This document shows positions 17,339 through 26,456 of a stretch of DNA of 46,374 bases, one piece after another; position 1 is the stretch's first letter; every line of letters starts with the position of its first letter. Source of the stretch: DTU024 sp964518875 (GTDB lineage Bacteria; Bacillota; Clostridia; Christensenellales; Aristaeellaceae); NCBI GenBank assembly GCA_964518875.1, contig CAZFHI010000017.1:1-46374 (forward strand), given 5' to 3'. The position numbers were made by a program, and so were the translations under genes. The notes under the pieces were generated by a model, which did no database searches, was not told the DNA's origin, and saw nothing but the letters and a program-made list of their open reading frames with translations.

Positions 17339-18481
17339 TTAAACCGCTGCCTTTTCAGCTACTTTTTTAAGTAATTCAATTATTTCAAGCTTTTGCGGGC
17401 ACAGCGATTCGCATGTTCCGCATTCTACGCATAGCGATGCGTCCTGTCCATTTTTTTCTATTGCTTTATATTCCTGCTTAAACTGTTCGCTCTTATCAAA
17501 TTTATAAGCTTCGTTAAAGGCTTCAAATATGCTTGGGATATTTACTCCCTGCGGGCATGGCTGACAGTATTTGCAGTTTGTGCAGGGTATGGCAATGCGC
17601 TTTTGATAAGCGGCTTTAAGCTCTGAAATAAATTTGACGTCGGCTTCTGTAAGCGTGTTTGCCTTAACAGAATCAAATATTTTTAAATTATCGTCCACCT
17701 GCTCCTGAGTGCTCATGCCGCTTAAAATTGTTACGACTTCTGTAAAATTGCCTACGAAGCGGAATGCCCATTCTGCAGGCGAATATTTTCTTTCATTTTT
17801 ATAAATCATCTCGGCGATTTCTTCAGGCGGGTTAGCAAGCGCGCCGCCTCTTAACGGTTCCATTACAACTACCGGGATTTGTTTTTTGCCTGCGTATTTA
17901 AGCCCTTCTACCGTTGCCTGGGACGTATCGTCCAGATAATTAAACTGCATCTGAGCCATGCTCCAGTCATAATCATCTAATATTTCTATAAAAGCGTCCT
18001 TGTTGTCGTGAAATGAAAAGCCGGCATGGTGTATGCGCCCATCCTTTATAGCGCGTTCAAAAAACTTTTTATAATTTAAGCTCTGCATTTTACGGAAAGA
18101 GTCTAAGCTTAGCGAGTGAAGAAGATAAAAATCCAGATACGGCACGTCAAGGCGTTTAAGCTGTTCATCCAAAAGCTCGTCCATATTTTTTGCTTCTTTA
18201 ACAAGCCATACAGGCAGCTTGCTTGTTAGCAGCACCTTTTCCCTGTAGCCGTTTTTTAGCGCCTTACCCACGATTACTTCGCTTGTGCCTTTATGATAGT
18301 TATATGCAGTATCAACATAGGATACTCCCCCGTCTATTGCGCTTCTTATTATTTTTACAGCTTCTTTTTCATCAACATGTTCAGCTTTATCAGAACTGTC
18401 ATGCAGCATTGGCAGCCGCATTGTGCCAAAACCAAGACGAGATACATTTTTCCCTGTTTTGCCAAATGGTACGTAATTCAA
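17339..18481 (-). CDS. Aldo/keto reductase with C-terminal 2x[4Fe-4S] ferredoxin domain
   Basis: NAD(P)H-linked oxidoreductase of the aldo/keto reductase superfamily with an iron-sulfur tail, a form typical of anaerobes; substrates are unknown. The TIM-barrel part carries the catalytic Tyr in VDTAYNYHKG, and KLPVWLV and LLHSLS segments. The C-terminus has two cysteine clusters, CTNCKYCQPCPQGV and CVECGTCESLCP, for two [4Fe-4S] clusters. I chose TTG at 18479-18481, behind AAGGAGG with 6-base spacing, giving 380 aa and the normal N-terminus NYVPFGKTG. It starts 1 base after the M20 gene and is followed at once by lgt. Confidence 0.9.
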   Translation of the reverse strand: MNYVPFGKTGKNVSRLGFGTMRLPMLHDSSDKAEHVDEKEAVKIIRSAIDGGVSYVDTAYNYHKGTSEVIVGKALKNGYREKVLLTSKLPVWLVKEAKNMDELLDEQLKRLDVPYLDFYLLHSLSLDSFRKMQSLNYKKFFERAIKDGRIHHAGFSFHDNKDAFIEILDDYDWSMAQMQFNYLDDTSQATVEGLKYAGKKQIPVVVMEPLRGGALANPPEEIAEMIYKNERKYSPAEWAFRFVGNFTEVVTILSGMSTQEQVDDNLKIFDSVKANTLTEADVKFISELKAAYQKRIAIPCTNCKYCQPCPQGVNIPSIFEAFNEAYKFDKSEQFKQEYKAIEKNGQDASLCVECGTCESLCPQKLEIIELLKKVAEKAAV

Positions 18482-18482
18482 G

Positions 18483-19649
18483 TTAATCCTCCTTCTCATT
18501 TGAAAATATAGTGATACAGTCAGCAAGCCACGCTGTTCCTATAGCTAAAGCATTTTCATCAGGCGTAAAGCGCTGATGGTGCAGCGGATAATTTTTATTG
18601 TTTGAAACGCCTAAAAAGCCATAGCAGCTCGGCGCTATGCTCCTGTACAGCGCAAAGTCATCGCCAATCATAGCGGGAGATATTGCGCGTATAGAGTCTT
18701 TTCCTAAAACGTCTTCTGATGCTTTAATTCCTATTTCTGCAAGCTTTTCGTCATTAATTACGGCGGTTGTTTTGTTGCTTACCTTTAATTCGCCTTTGCA
18801 TTCATGCGCTTTGGAAATATGGATAACAATGCTTTGCATGAATTTAATAATATTTTCTCTCGAATTATCGCTAAAGGTTCTTATAGTGCCGTTTAGCTCG
18901 CCTTCGTCCGCAATAATATTCCAGGAATTTCCTGCCGTAACGCTGCAAACGCTTAAAATGCAGTTATCCATAGACGATACTTTTCTTGAAACTATTGTTT
19001 GAAAAGCTGTTATAATTTCTGCTAATACAGGCACAGGGTCTACGCATTTATCAGGATAGGCCGCATGGCCGCCCGCGCCATAAACTTTAACAGTGAACTT
19101 ATCCGTGCCTGCGCAGTTAGGACCTGGCTTAACGTTCATTTTTCCAATGGGCAGATCAGGCCAAACATGTAAGCCAAAAAACGCCTCTACATCGTTTACT
19201 AATCCCGTATCTATTACCTGCTTAGCGCCTCCGCCGCCTTCTTCAGCCGGTTGAAAAACGATTTTAAGCGTTCCTGAAAAACTATTCGGGTTTTCTTTAA
19301 AATACTTGGCTGCTCCAAGCCCCATTGTAATATGAAAATCATGTCCGCAAGCATGCATACAACCTGGGTTTTTGGATGAAAAGCTTAATCCTGTATTTTC
19401 GTTTACCTTAAGCGCGTCTGTGTCTGCCCGCAAGGCCGTTACTAAATCACTATTATTATTAGAATTCAGCACAGCTATAGTAATATTGTCCGACGGTGCA
19501 ATAAAGTTTACATTAAGCTCTTTCAAATACTGGCGTATTATTTTATTTGTATTTTGTTCATTCCCTGCTGTTTCAGGGTACATATGAAACCTGCGTCTTA
19601 CGGAAACGAGCCAGTCGTTGTTTTTTAAAGCCCAATCATACGCGTTCAC
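18483..19649 (-). CDS. M20 family amidohydrolase / peptidase
   Basis: Zinc metallohydrolase of the M20D branch (hippurate hydrolase, N-acyl-amino-acid or N-acetyl-diaminopimelate deacetylase-like). The 388 aa show RRRFHMYPETAGNE, LRADTDALKV, the metal-binding CMHACGHDFHITMGLGAA, FQPAEEGGGG with the catalytic Glu, and a C-terminal LHHQRFTPDENAL with the last metal His. The GTG start overlaps the preceding serine hydrolase end by 14 bases behind a GAGG site. Substrate is probably an N-acylated amino acid or peptide; sequence alone does not tell which. Confidence 0.88.
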   Translation of the reverse strand: MNAYDWALKNNDWLVSVRRRFHMYPETAGNEQNTNKIIRQYLKELNVNFIAPSDNITIAVLNSNNNSDLVTALRADTDALKVNENTGLSFSSKNPGCMHACGHDFHITMGLGAAKYFKENPNSFSGTLKIVFQPAEEGGGGAKQVIDTGLVNDVEAFFGLHVWPDLPIGKMNVKPGPNCAGTDKFTVKVYGAGGHAAYPDKCVDPVPVLAEIITAFQTIVSRKVSSMDNCILSVCSVTAGNSWNIIADEGELNGTIRTFSDNSRENIIKFMQSIVIHISKAHECKGELKVSNKTTAVINDEKLAEIGIKASEDVLGKDSIRAISPAMIGDDFALYRSIAPSCYGFLGVSNNKNYPLHHQRFTPDENALAIGTAWLADCITIFSNEKED

Positions 19650-20958
19650 TCATCACACCTCTTTTAGTAATTAAGCCCATCTGCATAAGCCTGTTAAACA
19701 CAGGCTTGTGCAGCAGGCTGTCCTTATTATACACATATCGAACGCTTGAGTTAACACGCCTCCCATCATACCAGATAACAGTACCGCTTCCGTTTTTTGA
19801 TAAACCAGCGGCGCTATTATCTGTTTCAGGCAAAATAAATGACACTCTGTTGTGGCACCTGTTACCAAGCATTACTTCAAAAATGCCGTTTACAGGGTCT
19901 ATTGCTATGTGGCAGCCAGTATAACCGCTAAGAGCGAAAGCGGTTGAATGCATCCATTCAGGCACCTCGCTAAAACGCTTAACGCGGCTTTTTGAAAAGC
20001 AGAGCAATCCCATATACTGCTGATACTGCCCGGACGCTTTAATAAAGCCGGTATGCGGTATACCGATAAGTCTAAGCGTATTATTGCCTATTATTTTACC
20101 ACTAAGAAGACCTTGACAAAAAAGCGCCATATCGCCGATAGTTGAAAATATCCCTGCATGTCCGGAAACAGCGTTATTGCCGTTTCTTAATACTCTTGCT
20201 TTAGGGTCATGCGTAGTTCCAGGCGGAACTTTTGTATTTATTATATATTTTCCATTTATTATTTTATGCTCATAGTTGTAATTTACACAAAGGTTAATTT
20301 TGTCTTCAGGGACAAAGCCGAAAGTTGAAAGCATGCCAAGCTTTGAAAATATTTCTCTGCTTAAAAAATCGTCGAACGTACATCCGGCAGCTGTCTCTAT
20401 AACGTATTTTAATACAAGAGCGTTCATGTCTGAATACAGTTTAGTACGCTGTTCATGGCTTTGATAAATATTAAACACTTGATTTTTTGCATTTTCCAAA
20501 CTTTGCGCTTCATCAATACGTTTTTGGCTTTTTAAATACGCTCGGTAGCTTAAGGCGTCAAAGACGCTCACATCGCGAAGATTTTTAAACCTTGCATCTA
20601 TATAGCCTATTGTATCTGTCATAGATATAAGCCTGCTCTCAATAAGCTTAAGTATGGATACGCATGTAAAAAGCTTAGTCAGGGAAGCTATATCGAATAT
20701 GCTGTTTTCTGAGAGAGGTATAGTATTATTAAAAAAGCCTTTGTCGTTTTTGATAACCTCCTGTTGGTTTCCGGCAAAGGACATTTCTAACCTGTCCGCA
20801 TCTCCATAAGCTACTGCCATAGAACTTAGCATATTTAGCGGATAAACCAGATTATAGAGATATGTGCTGCTGCTAATCAAAAGACAAATAACCAAAAGCC
20901 TTAGGCACGTGAAAGTTTTTTTCGCCCGTTTTCTGCCATGCCTGGTATGATATACCAC
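19636..20958 (-). CDS. Membrane-anchored beta-lactamase-fold serine hydrolase, altered third motif
   Basis: Second Beta-lactamase/EstB-group protein (440 aa). A basic N-terminus (RHGRKRAKK) and a hydrophobic stretch (about 17-40) look like a signal anchor, so the catalytic part should face outside. The nucleophile motif is SLTK (about residue 92) and the second is YSD. The segment usually FGHTGFTG reads FALSGYTG, losing the His of the third motif, so activity may be reduced. LGNRCHN matches the usual LTNRVHP region. The GTG start has no ribosome site and lies 86 bases inside the CBM9-like gene; the charged N-terminus supports it. A TTG at about residue 21 is an alternative that would lose the anchor's basic end. 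Confidence 0.72.
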   Translation of the reverse strand: MVYHTRHGRKRAKKTFTCLRLLVICLLISSSTYLYNLVYPLNMLSSMAVAYGDADRLEMSFAGNQQEVIKNDKGFFNNTIPLSENSIFDIASLTKLFTCVSILKLIESRLISMTDTIGYIDARFKNLRDVSVFDALSYRAYLKSQKRIDEAQSLENAKNQVFNIYQSHEQRTKLYSDMNALVLKYVIETAAGCTFDDFLSREIFSKLGMLSTFGFVPEDKINLCVNYNYEHKIINGKYIINTKVPPGTTHDPKARVLRNGNNAVSGHAGIFSTIGDMALFCQGLLSGKIIGNNTLRLIGIPHTGFIKASGQYQQYMGLLCFSKSRVKRFSEVPEWMHSTAFALSGYTGCHIAIDPVNGIFEVMLGNRCHNRVSFILPETDNSAAGLSKNGSGTVIWYDGRRVNSSVRYVYNKDSLLHKPVFNRLMQMGLITKRGVMSERV

Positions 20959-21496
20959 GAACGCTGTTGTCTATGCGAAAGGCGTTGATTCTCCATGAAG
21001 CGCCTGTTTTAGGGGCCTTTTTAAATGCAGAATATGGTATGCTCCAAACAGATGTAATCCTGTTTTTTAATTTATTAAATCGTGTAACCGTTTGCCAGTC
21101 TGGAATATCAAATGACGTATCGAGGTTTTTGCTTCCATCTTTTGAAAAAGAAATCGTGCCGTCAAATTGAACATCATGAGGGCTTGCCTCTAATTCTATA
21201 TACTTACTCGTATTATTAGAATCACATATAAATAATTCAAATACATCCTGCTGGTAAAGCGGCTCATCCTTTAAACGGAAGTAAGAAACAATTTTATCAT
21301 CAGCGCCTTCAAACATAAAGTAGAGTTTTTTTGCCGCATCATCTCTGAAGCATCGCAAGGAAGTATTTAAGAAAGGCTTGTCTCCAGTCTGAACATCGAC
21401 AAATTCAACGCTTTCAATGTTGCGCCATATCTCATCATCCGCCATTGGGAAAGCTGAAACAGCGATGTTTCTACAGCTTATTTTGTTGCTAACCAT
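20873..21496 (-). CDS. CBM9-like / DOMON-type carbohydrate-binding protein
   Basis: A 207-aa protein made of one beta-sandwich like family 9 carbohydrate-binding modules. Recognisable segments are LYFMFEGADDKIVSYF, DVFELFICDSNNTSKYIELEASP, SWRINAFRIDN and the C-terminal FHVPKAFGYLSFD. The family often binds sugar or peptide ends; stand-alone cytoplasmic copies are common in Clostridia and their role is unclear. There is no signal peptide. The ATG lies 5 bases after AAGGAG, 9 bases after the fprA stop. Its 3' end overlaps the next gene by 86 bases. Confidence 0.72.
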   Translation of the reverse strand: MVSNKISCRNIAVSAFPMADDEIWRNIESVEFVDVQTGDKPFLNTSLRCFRDDAAKKLYFMFEGADDKIVSYFRLKDEPLYQQDVFELFICDSNNTSKYIELEASPHDVQFDGTISFSKDGSKNLDTSFDIPDWQTVTRFNKLKNRITSVWSIPYSAFKKAPKTGASWRINAFRIDNSVRGISYQAWQKTGEKNFHVPKAFGYLSFD

Positions 21497-21505
21497 GTTT
21501 TCTCC

Positions 21506-22690
21506 TTATTGCAAAGCTTCTGCAAAACGGTCAGCGAACTCAGCCGCATTTTTAAGAGATTCTTCGGACGGTTTAAAACGAATGCGAAAGCCTTCAATTG
21601 TTTTCACACGAAGCTGTTCAAACCTTGCCATTATATTGGGTACGCCCTCACCGCTCCAGCCGTAAGAACCAAAAGCGGAAGCTATCTTGCCTTTAAGCAT
21701 CGCAGGATGAAGAGCATATGTAATTTCAGCAATAGGCTGCAGAGCGTCTCCAAGTATAGTTGGCGTTCCGAGCAAAAAGGCATCTGAATCCAATATAGCG
21801 TCTACAATTTCTTCTTTGCTTACCTCTGTCGCTTCAAAAAGCTTTACAGAAATATTTTCCTTTTCGCTAAGTCTGCTGTAAATTTTTTCAGCCAAAGATT
21901 TAGTATACCCATAAGCGCTTACATATGCTATCACAACTTGCTTTTTGTCTCTCTCTGGCTTTTCACACCATTTGGTATATTCGTTAAGCGTTTCATCTAT
22001 GCAGCAATCCAGCACAGGCCCATGACCCGTAAAAATAGTCTTAGGGTTTATTTCTTTTGCGAATTTTGTTCCGTTTATAACAAACGGATGAATGAACGGG
22101 CTTAAAATATTTTTAAAATAGTCCTTCTGGGCTTTAAAATATTCGTTCTTATCCTCCATTTTGCTAAGCAAAACAGGTTCATATGAAAAATGTGCGCCGA
22201 AACTATCGCATGTAAAGAGAGAATTCTCTTTAACGTCTAAAGTAAACATGGTGTCCGGCCAATGCAAATTTGGCATAGGGTAAAACTGCAGCTCACGATT
22301 GCCTAAATTTATGCTGTCGCCTTTTTTTACAATGTGTTTATTAAAAGGCCTGTTTACAATATAACTTAAAAACTGCAGCGCAGAGCTTGTTCCAATAACG
22401 GTAATATCAGGATTAATATCAAGCAATTTTTCAATGGAGCCCGAGTGATCCGGCTCTGTATGGTTCACAATTAGATATTTTATGTCTTTAATAGGCATAA
22501 TCTTATTTACTTTTGCTTCATATTCGTCCCAAAAAGAATCCTTAACAGTTTCAATCAAGGCCGCTTCTTCCTCGCCTTTTACAAGGTAGGCATTGTAACT
22601 GGTTCCATAAGGCGTTTTCATAATAATGTCAAAAACGCGCATTTCAGGATTCTGCACACCGCAATAGAAGATATTTGGTTTTATTTCCAT
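21506..22690 (-). CDS. fprA: Flavodiiron protein (FprA-type, O2/NO reductase)
   Basis: A-type flavoprotein that reduces oxygen to water or NO to N2O, protecting anaerobes. The 394 aa have the beta-lactamase-like diiron domain with all expected ligands: His77, Glu79, Asp81 (HTEPDH), His143 (NLHWPDT), Asp162 (CDSFGAH) and His223 (GHGP). A C-terminal flavodoxin domain (about 252-394) holds the FMN loops SAYGYTKSLAE, GTPTILGD and GSYGWSGEG. No rubredoxin domain is attached, so an external electron donor is needed. It is in an operon with upp, 21 bases upstream. Confidence 0.93.
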   Translation of the reverse strand: MEIKPNIFYCGVQNPEMRVFDIIMKTPYGTSYNAYLVKGEEEAALIETVKDSFWDEYEAKVNKIMPIKDIKYLIVNHTEPDHSGSIEKLLDINPDITVIGTSSALQFLSYIVNRPFNKHIVKKGDSINLGNRELQFYPMPNLHWPDTMFTLDVKENSLFTCDSFGAHFSYEPVLLSKMEDKNEYFKAQKDYFKNILSPFIHPFVINGTKFAKEINPKTIFTGHGPVLDCCIDETLNEYTKWCEKPERDKKQVVIAYVSAYGYTKSLAEKIYSRLSEKENISVKLFEATEVSKEEIVDAILDSDAFLLGTPTILGDALQPIAEITYALHPAMLKGKIASAFGSYGWSGEGVPNIMARFEQLRVKTIEGFRIRFKPSEESLKNAAEFADRFAEALQ

Positions 22691-22711
22691 GTTTTTACCT
22701 CTTAAGAATAT

Positions 22712-23344
22712 TTATTTTGTACCAAAGAGCCTGTCGCCGGCATCGCCAAGACCAGGTACTATATATCCGTGTTCATTTAATTTTTCATCTAAGGCCGCAA
22801 CATATATGTTTACATCCGGATGGTCTTTCTGGACTTTATTTATTCCTTCAGAAACGCCGATTATACTTACCAGGCTGATGTTTGAGCAGTTGCGTTTTTT
22901 TATAAATGAGATGGCTGCCGAAGCAGATCCGCCTGTCGCCAGCATAGGATCCAGCACAAATAGATAGCGCTGCTCCGCATCCGCCGGAAGCTTGCAATAA
23001 TATTCAACCGGTTTAAGCGTTTCGGGGTCGCGGTAAAGGCCTATATGGCCTACTTTTGCGTTCGGTATAAGTCTTTGTATTCCGTCTACCATGCCTAAAC
23101 CTGCGCGAAGAATAGGAATAATAGCAATAGGCATCCCGGCTAATACCCGCGCTTTTGTCCAGCATAAAGGCGTTTCAACATTTACTTCTTCAGTTGGAAG
23201 GTCTCTTGTAACTTCATAGACCATAAGCATGGAGATTTCATCCAGCAGCTCCCTGAATTCTTTTGTGCCCGTGTTTTTATCACGCATCATAGTAAGCTTA
23301 TGTTGAATAAGCGGGTGATCGAATATATGTACCTTTCCTTTCAT
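22712..23344 (-). CDS. upp: Uracil phosphoribosyltransferase
   Basis: Salvage enzyme making UMP from uracil and PRPP in the cytoplasm. The 210 aa contain VHIFDHPLIQHKLT at the N-terminus, PILRAGLGM, the PRPP loop VLDPMLATGGSA and the uracil-binding GYIVPGLGDAGDR at the C-terminus. I chose the ATG at 23344, with AAGGA 8 bases upstream, over one three codons earlier that touches the ribosome site. A promoter lies just upstream, inside the end of recN. Confidence 0.95.
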   Translation of the reverse strand: MKGKVHIFDHPLIQHKLTMMRDKNTGTKEFRELLDEISMLMVYEVTRDLPTEEVNVETPLCWTKARVLAGMPIAIIPILRAGLGMVDGIQRLIPNAKVGHIGLYRDPETLKPVEYYCKLPADAEQRYLFVLDPMLATGGSASAAISFIKKRNCSNISLVSIIGVSEGINKVQKDHPDVNIYVAALDEKLNEHGYIVPGLGDAGDRLFGTK

Positions 23345-23382
23345 GGCAGTCATCCTTTCTCACAATTGAATTTTCGTAATTT

Positions 23383-23411
23383 ATTATACAGCAGAGCAAG
23401 TTTTCATTCAA
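23383..23411 (-). promoter_or_regulatory. Promoter of upp-fprA run
   Basis: On the minus strand TTGAAT (23406-23411) and a perfect TATAAT (23383-23388) are 17 bases apart. The -35 box overlaps the last codons of recN. It probably starts the run upp-fprA-CBM9-like and genes downstream. Confidence 0.75.
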
Positions 23412-25119
23412 GTTTTTCGTCCAAGCTGCTCCTGTAATTTTTGGCATCTTGCAGCATTGACTGTGCATGCTGAAGCGCGCTTTTTGCATTTGTTTGCGAC
23501 TGACCTATCATTCTTGCTATTTCTTTAACTCTTTCTTTTTCATCAAGATACCTGGCTGAAGTAGTAGTTCTACCGTTATTTTCCGCCTTCGCTACGAGTA
23601 TATGATGGTCTGCCATAGAAGCTATCTGCTGTAAATGCGTTACGGCAAGCACTTGCTTGTTTGATGCAATTCTGCACATTTTTTCAGCCACAACCTGCGC
23701 CGCTTTACCTGAAATGCCTGTATCTATTTCATCAAATACCATGCTTTCATTTAAATCGCCGTTTGCAGCAACGCTTTTTATAGCAAGCATTATCCTTGAC
23801 AGCTCGCCGCCTGATGCTGTTTTACTAAGAGGCTTTGCATCTTCCCCTTTGTTTGCAATAATAAAAAAATGTATATCGTCTATACCGTTTGCGTTTATTT
23901 TATTTTGGTCAACATTGATGTTTACAATAAATTCAGCTCCCTTCATATTAAGCTGATTCAGCTCTGCATCTATGTTTTTTTGCATGGATAGAGCAAGCTT
24001 TTTTCTGGAAGCTGAGAGCAATTGCGCTTTTTCTTTATATATACTTTCTTGCTTTTTAATTTTTTGATGAAGTATTTTAATTTCTTCATCTAAGGATATA
24101 AACTGAGCTTTTTCCTTTTTTATATTGTCAAGCGTTTTGAGCACTTCTTCTATAGATTTGCCGTATTTAAACTCAAGGCGGCGGATTGCGTCAAGCCTTT
24201 CCTCCACTTCTTCCAGGCTGCTGCTGTCGCTATAAAAGTTACGCTGCATATCGCTCAAAGTATACTGTATGTCTTCAAGGTCATAATAAATGCCGTCAAG
24301 TCGTTTATACAACTGCTCAAAGCTTGTGTCCACCTGGGCTATTGATTCCATTGACTTAGCAGATTCTAAAACGGAGTTTATGGCAGAGTCTTCATTTTCA
24401 AAAAGCGCCTGTAAAGAAGCTTCTACGGCCTTTATTATCTTATCTTTATTGCGTAGCTGATTTTTTTGAGAAATAAGCTCTTCCTCTTCGCCTGCCCTAA
24501 GCTTCGCGTCTTCTATTTCTTTTTCCTGTTTTAAAAGTCTTTCCAACCGTTCCTGTCTGAAGGTATTTTTTTCTTCCAAATTTTTGAGCGCTTTGCTTAA
24601 TGCTTTATATTCATCACAAATTTGCTTAACGTTATTTACAAGATCTATATGCCTTTTATCGCCTAAACTATCCAGGAAAAAAATATGGTTTTCCTCAGCC
24701 AATAACGACTGGTGCTCGTTCTGCCCGTGTATTTCCATAAGCGATGAAGCGACGCTTCGGAAAATCTGCAAAGAAATAAGCGTCCCGTTAATACGGCAAA
24801 CGCTTTTTCCGCCTGAGTAAAGTTCTCTTGACAGAACAATTTCATCAGGCGTGTCGGATTCTATTTCCTGCTCCAGTAAAATGTTTTTAAGCGCTTCGTT
24901 GCTTGCATTAACAGAAAACACGGCTTCTATATAATACTTGTTCGCGCCCTTTCTTACCAGGCTTTTATCGGCTTTTGCGCCTAATATCTGAGAAACGGCA
25001 TCTACTACTATTGATTTTCCAGCGCCTGTTTCTCCGGAAAGCACTGTAAGACCGCCGTAGAACGGCAGACTGAGTTCATCAATAATGGCAAAATTTTTAA
25101 TAAGTATTTGTTTAAGCAT
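23404..25119 (-). CDS. recN: DNA repair protein RecN
   Basis: SMC-like ATPase that holds broken DNA ends together during double-strand break repair. The 571 aa have Walker A SGETGAGKS (about 28-36), the QNEHQSLL Q-loop region, a long coiled coil (about 170-390), the signature KTASGGELSRIMLAIK and Walker B VFDEIDTGISGKAAQVV. It begins 1 base after argR, so nadK-argR-recN form one unit, a frequent Gram-positive order. No LexA box is seen before it. Confidence 0.95.
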   Translation of the reverse strand: MLKQILIKNFAIIDELSLPFYGGLTVLSGETGAGKSIVVDAVSQILGAKADKSLVRKGANKYYIEAVFSVNASNEALKNILLEQEIESDTPDEIVLSRELYSGGKSVCRINGTLISLQIFRSVASSLMEIHGQNEHQSLLAEENHIFFLDSLGDKRHIDLVNNVKQICDEYKALSKALKNLEEKNTFRQERLERLLKQEKEIEDAKLRAGEEEELISQKNQLRNKDKIIKAVEASLQALFENEDSAINSVLESAKSMESIAQVDTSFEQLYKRLDGIYYDLEDIQYTLSDMQRNFYSDSSSLEEVEERLDAIRRLEFKYGKSIEEVLKTLDNIKKEKAQFISLDEEIKILHQKIKKQESIYKEKAQLLSASRKKLALSMQKNIDAELNQLNMKGAEFIVNINVDQNKINANGIDDIHFFIIANKGEDAKPLSKTASGGELSRIMLAIKSVAANGDLNESMVFDEIDTGISGKAAQVVAEKMCRIASNKQVLAVTHLQQIASMADHHILVAKAENNGRTTTSARYLDEKERVKEIARMIGQSQTNAKSALQHAQSMLQDAKNYRSSLDEKLE

Positions 25120-25120
25120 A

Positions 25121-25570
25121 TCACTTTAAAATATCATTAAATTTATCCACTACAAGCAGCGCATCCTCTGCAGTTTTAACTATTACTATAATTGTGTTAT
25201 CCCCTGAAATGGTGCCTAATACTTCAACCCAACGCATGCTGTCGATAGCTTCACCCGCAACATTTGCAGCTCCTGCCAGTGTTTTAATCACAACAATATT
25301 GCCCGCACAATCAATCGACAAAACGGAATCCTTGAACAAGCGAACAAATCGCTCTGAAATGCCATGCTCCGCTTGTTCGCTTGTTGCATACCTGTATCCG
25401 CCGGATGGGGATAGTATTTTAAGCAGCCTGAGTTCCTTTATATCCCTTGATACTGTAGCCTGCGTTACGCGGTAGCCGAGTTCTTTTAATAAGTATGCCA
25501 GCTCCTCCTGCGTACGCACTTCCCTGTCGCTTACCAGATTCAATATGGCTGCCTGTCTTGCGCTCTTCAT
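25121..25570 (-). CDS. argR: Arginine repressor ArgR
   Basis: Hexameric arginine-dependent repressor of arginine biosynthesis and activator of catabolism. The 149 aa hold the N-terminal winged helix (about 1-70, with YRVTQATVSRDIKEL as recognition region). The C-terminal arginine-binding and oligomerisation domain includes GNIVVIKTLAGAANVAGEAID and GTISGDNTIIVIVK. Length is normal. It lies in the conserved nadK-argR-recN cluster. Its coding sequence contains a 13-bp inverted repeat (25335-25385) in the linker region. Confidence 0.94.
   Translation of the reverse strand: MKSARQAAILNLVSDREVRTQEELAYLLKELGYRVTQATVSRDIKELRLLKILSPSGGYRYATSEQAEHGISERFVRLFKDSVLSIDCAGNIVVIKTLAGAANVAGEAIDSMRWVEVLGTISGDNTIIVIVKTAEDALLVVDKFNDILK
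25335..25385. repeat. 13-bp perfect inverted repeat inside argR
   Basis: AACAAGCGAACAA (25335-25347) and TTGTTCGCTTGTT (25373-25385) are perfect reverse complements, 25 bases apart. In the argR mRNA they can form a stable hairpin over the codons joining the DNA-binding and core domains. The arms encode different peptides (SEQA and FVRLF), so the symmetry is at DNA or RNA level. Confidence 0.6.
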
Positions 25571-25582
25571 AAAACACTCCCC

Positions 25583-26434
25583 TTAATATCTGCTCCATTC
25601 AACCTGTTTTTCATACAGTCTTTGTAAAAATTTCTGTTCAGAAAATCGGATGAAAGAAACATCTTTATTTGCTTTATTTATAATAATTTCGGTTCTATCT
25701 TCAAATTCCAAAGATATTTGACCGTCTATAACAACCTGATACGTTCTTCCGAGCGGCGCCTTTTCAGCTGTTAAAATTATACGCTTATCAACAGGCAGAA
25801 CGACCGGCCTGTGGTGCAAAACGTGGGAGCATATAGGTACCACCGCAATACACTCAAGCTCCGGAAAAATTACGGGCCCTCCTGCTGAAATACTGTACCC
25901 GGTTGTGCCTGTAGGAGTAGAAACTAAAACGCCGTCCCCATGCACCCTGAAAATTTTTTCATCGTCTGCAAAGGCTTGCACCTCAATACTGCTTGGGTTT
26001 TTACCTCTCATGAGAGCAATATCGTTTAAGATAAAATAGTCTTTCTTATTATTTATGCAGGCGTTCAGCAGCATTCGCTTTTCTATTTTAAAGTCTAATC
26101 TAACGAGCCTGTCAACAATATCGCTCGTCTGCTGTACGGAGGCTTCCATCAAAAAGCCTAAATGTCCCATGTTTATTCCAAGTATAGGAATATTGTTTTT
26201 TGCTGCAACGGGTACAATGCGAAGCAACGTACCGTCTCCACCTAAAGAAATAATAGCATCAAACGAAGACGTTAATTCATCAAGCTCAAGCGCTTTACCA
26301 GATTCAAGCTTTGATTGCAGCCATGGCTCTAAAAAAACATCTGCGCCTAACGAAATAAGCTGCTTAATCAGCTGCTCCGCTACAATTACTGTATCTGATT
26401 TATATGGATTGGCAAATATAAAATAACGCTGCAG
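25583..26434 (-). CDS. nadK: NAD kinase
   Basis: Phosphorylates NAD to NADP in the cytoplasm. The protein has SLGGDGTLLR (the GGDGT phosphate-binding motif), NMGHLGFL, LNDIALMRG and STPTGTTGYSISAGGP, all NAD-kinase hallmarks. The start is unusual. An upstream TTG at 26485 lies in the -35 box, so cannot be it. A GTG at 26443 overlaps the ribosome site. A CTG at 26432-26434 lies 8 bases after AAGGAG and yields the normal N-terminus QRYFIFANPYKSD, 283 aa. I call the CTG; GTG is the alternative (286 aa). It is first of nadK-argR-recN. Confidence 0.88.
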   Translation of the reverse strand: MQRYFIFANPYKSDTVIVAEQLIKQLISLGADVFLEPWLQSKLESGKALELDELTSSFDAIISLGGDGTLLRIVPVAAKNNIPILGINMGHLGFLMEASVQQTSDIVDRLVRLDFKIEKRMLLNACINNKKDYFILNDIALMRGKNPSSIEVQAFADDEKIFRVHGDGVLVSTPTGTTGYSISAGGPVIFPELECIAVVPICSHVLHHRPVVLPVDKRIILTAEKAPLGRTYQVVIDGQISLEFEDRTEIIINKANKDVSFIRFSEQKFLQRLYEKQVEWSRY

Positions 26435-26456
26435 CTCGATCACTCCTTCGATAAAA

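Noticed and set aside
15327..20958. Two beta-lactamase-fold proteins as antibiotic-resistance genes
   Set aside because: They have EstB/DD-peptidase-like motifs and chromosomal operon context with Lgt and M20; nothing indicates beta-lactam hydrolysis.
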